From positions 62,001-126,000 of the forward strand of contig NZ_CALFXI010000102.1 of NCBI RefSeq assembly GCF_937958065.1: 64,000 nt of DNA. Reading direction: 5' to 3'. The notes under the pieces are model-generated. The model was given only the letters and a program-made list of their open reading frames with translations. It made no database searches and was not told the DNA's origin. Both the position numbers and the translations under genes were made by a program. Shown in pieces: positions 63,672 to 64,000 of the stretch; position 1 is the first letter of the stretch; every line of letters starts with the position of its first letter. This stretch comes from an uncultured Steroidobacter sp. GTDB lineage: Bacteria > Pseudomonadota > Gammaproteobacteria > Steroidobacterales > Steroidobacteraceae.

Positions 63672-64000
<329 letters not shown>

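Overview
The window is a GC-rich, densely coded bacterial chromosome segment and looks like a Gammaproteobacterium. Three things point there: the pilZ-holB-tmk-mltG-pabC-fabF-acpP-fabG-fabD gene order, the purB/nudJ/mnmA neighbourhood, and a type II secretion (T2SS) operon. A TonB-dependent receptor, fadJ/etfBA-type genes, a class II DAHP synthase and an AddAB-like pair would suit an environmental lineage near Xanthomonadales, Nevskiales or Steroidobacteraceae, but that placement is inference. No rRNA, tRNA, CRISPR array, prophage or insertion sequence was recognised.

Layout. 1-7.3 kb is an uptake/catabolic locus: a truncated TonB receptor, a Tat-exported SRPBCC protein, two fold-type I PLP enzymes, a MarR regulator and an NSS-family Na+ symporter. 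7.3-14.6 kb holds a possible frameshifted gene remnant, a lone FtsX/MacB-like permease, a YbiI-like zinc-finger protein, a small unknown, a TIR-like protein divergent from an EEP-fold phosphoesterase, and a fused enoyl-CoA hydratase/3-hydroxyacyl-CoA dehydrogenase. 14.6-25.4 kb carries a double cNMP-rhodanese protein and then the minus-strand run from fabD to pilZ, with pabB inserted between fabF and pabC. At 24.8-30.9 kb a rhombosortase is divergent from gspHIJKLMN; gspC-G are not in the window.

30.9-41.8 kb has a TerB-like protein, an AddA/AddB-like helicase-nuclease pair, an AlaA-like aminotransferase, a racemase-fold protein lacking both family cysteines, and etfBA with a strong terminator. 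41.8-50.3 kb has a peroxiredoxin, a GntR regulator behind a palindrome-rich promoter region, an ilvD/HMG-CoA-lyase operon, class II DAHP synthase, a saccharopine-dehydrogenase-like protein, a ketopantoate-reductase-like protein and a DUF1772 protein.

50.3-51.4 kb is a non-coding repeat island: a 48-bp tandem repeat, a 35-bp inverted repeat, and eight 28-bp units with a three-unit higher-order period. It is the most unusual DNA in the window. 51.4-64 kb returns to housekeeping: hrpA, a PepSY/PhoP/PhoQ-like two-component operon, a glycine-zipper protein, fumC-nudL-mazG, purB, nudJ and the 5' end of mnmA.

Most genes are ordinary. The best leads are the repeat island, the TIR-like protein with Gln where the NADase Glu is expected, the rhombosortase next to a split T2SS operon, active-site substitutions in PabB and the racemase-fold protein, and palindromes beside the MarR and GntR genes. 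All calls rest on reading the sequence; no database search was run.
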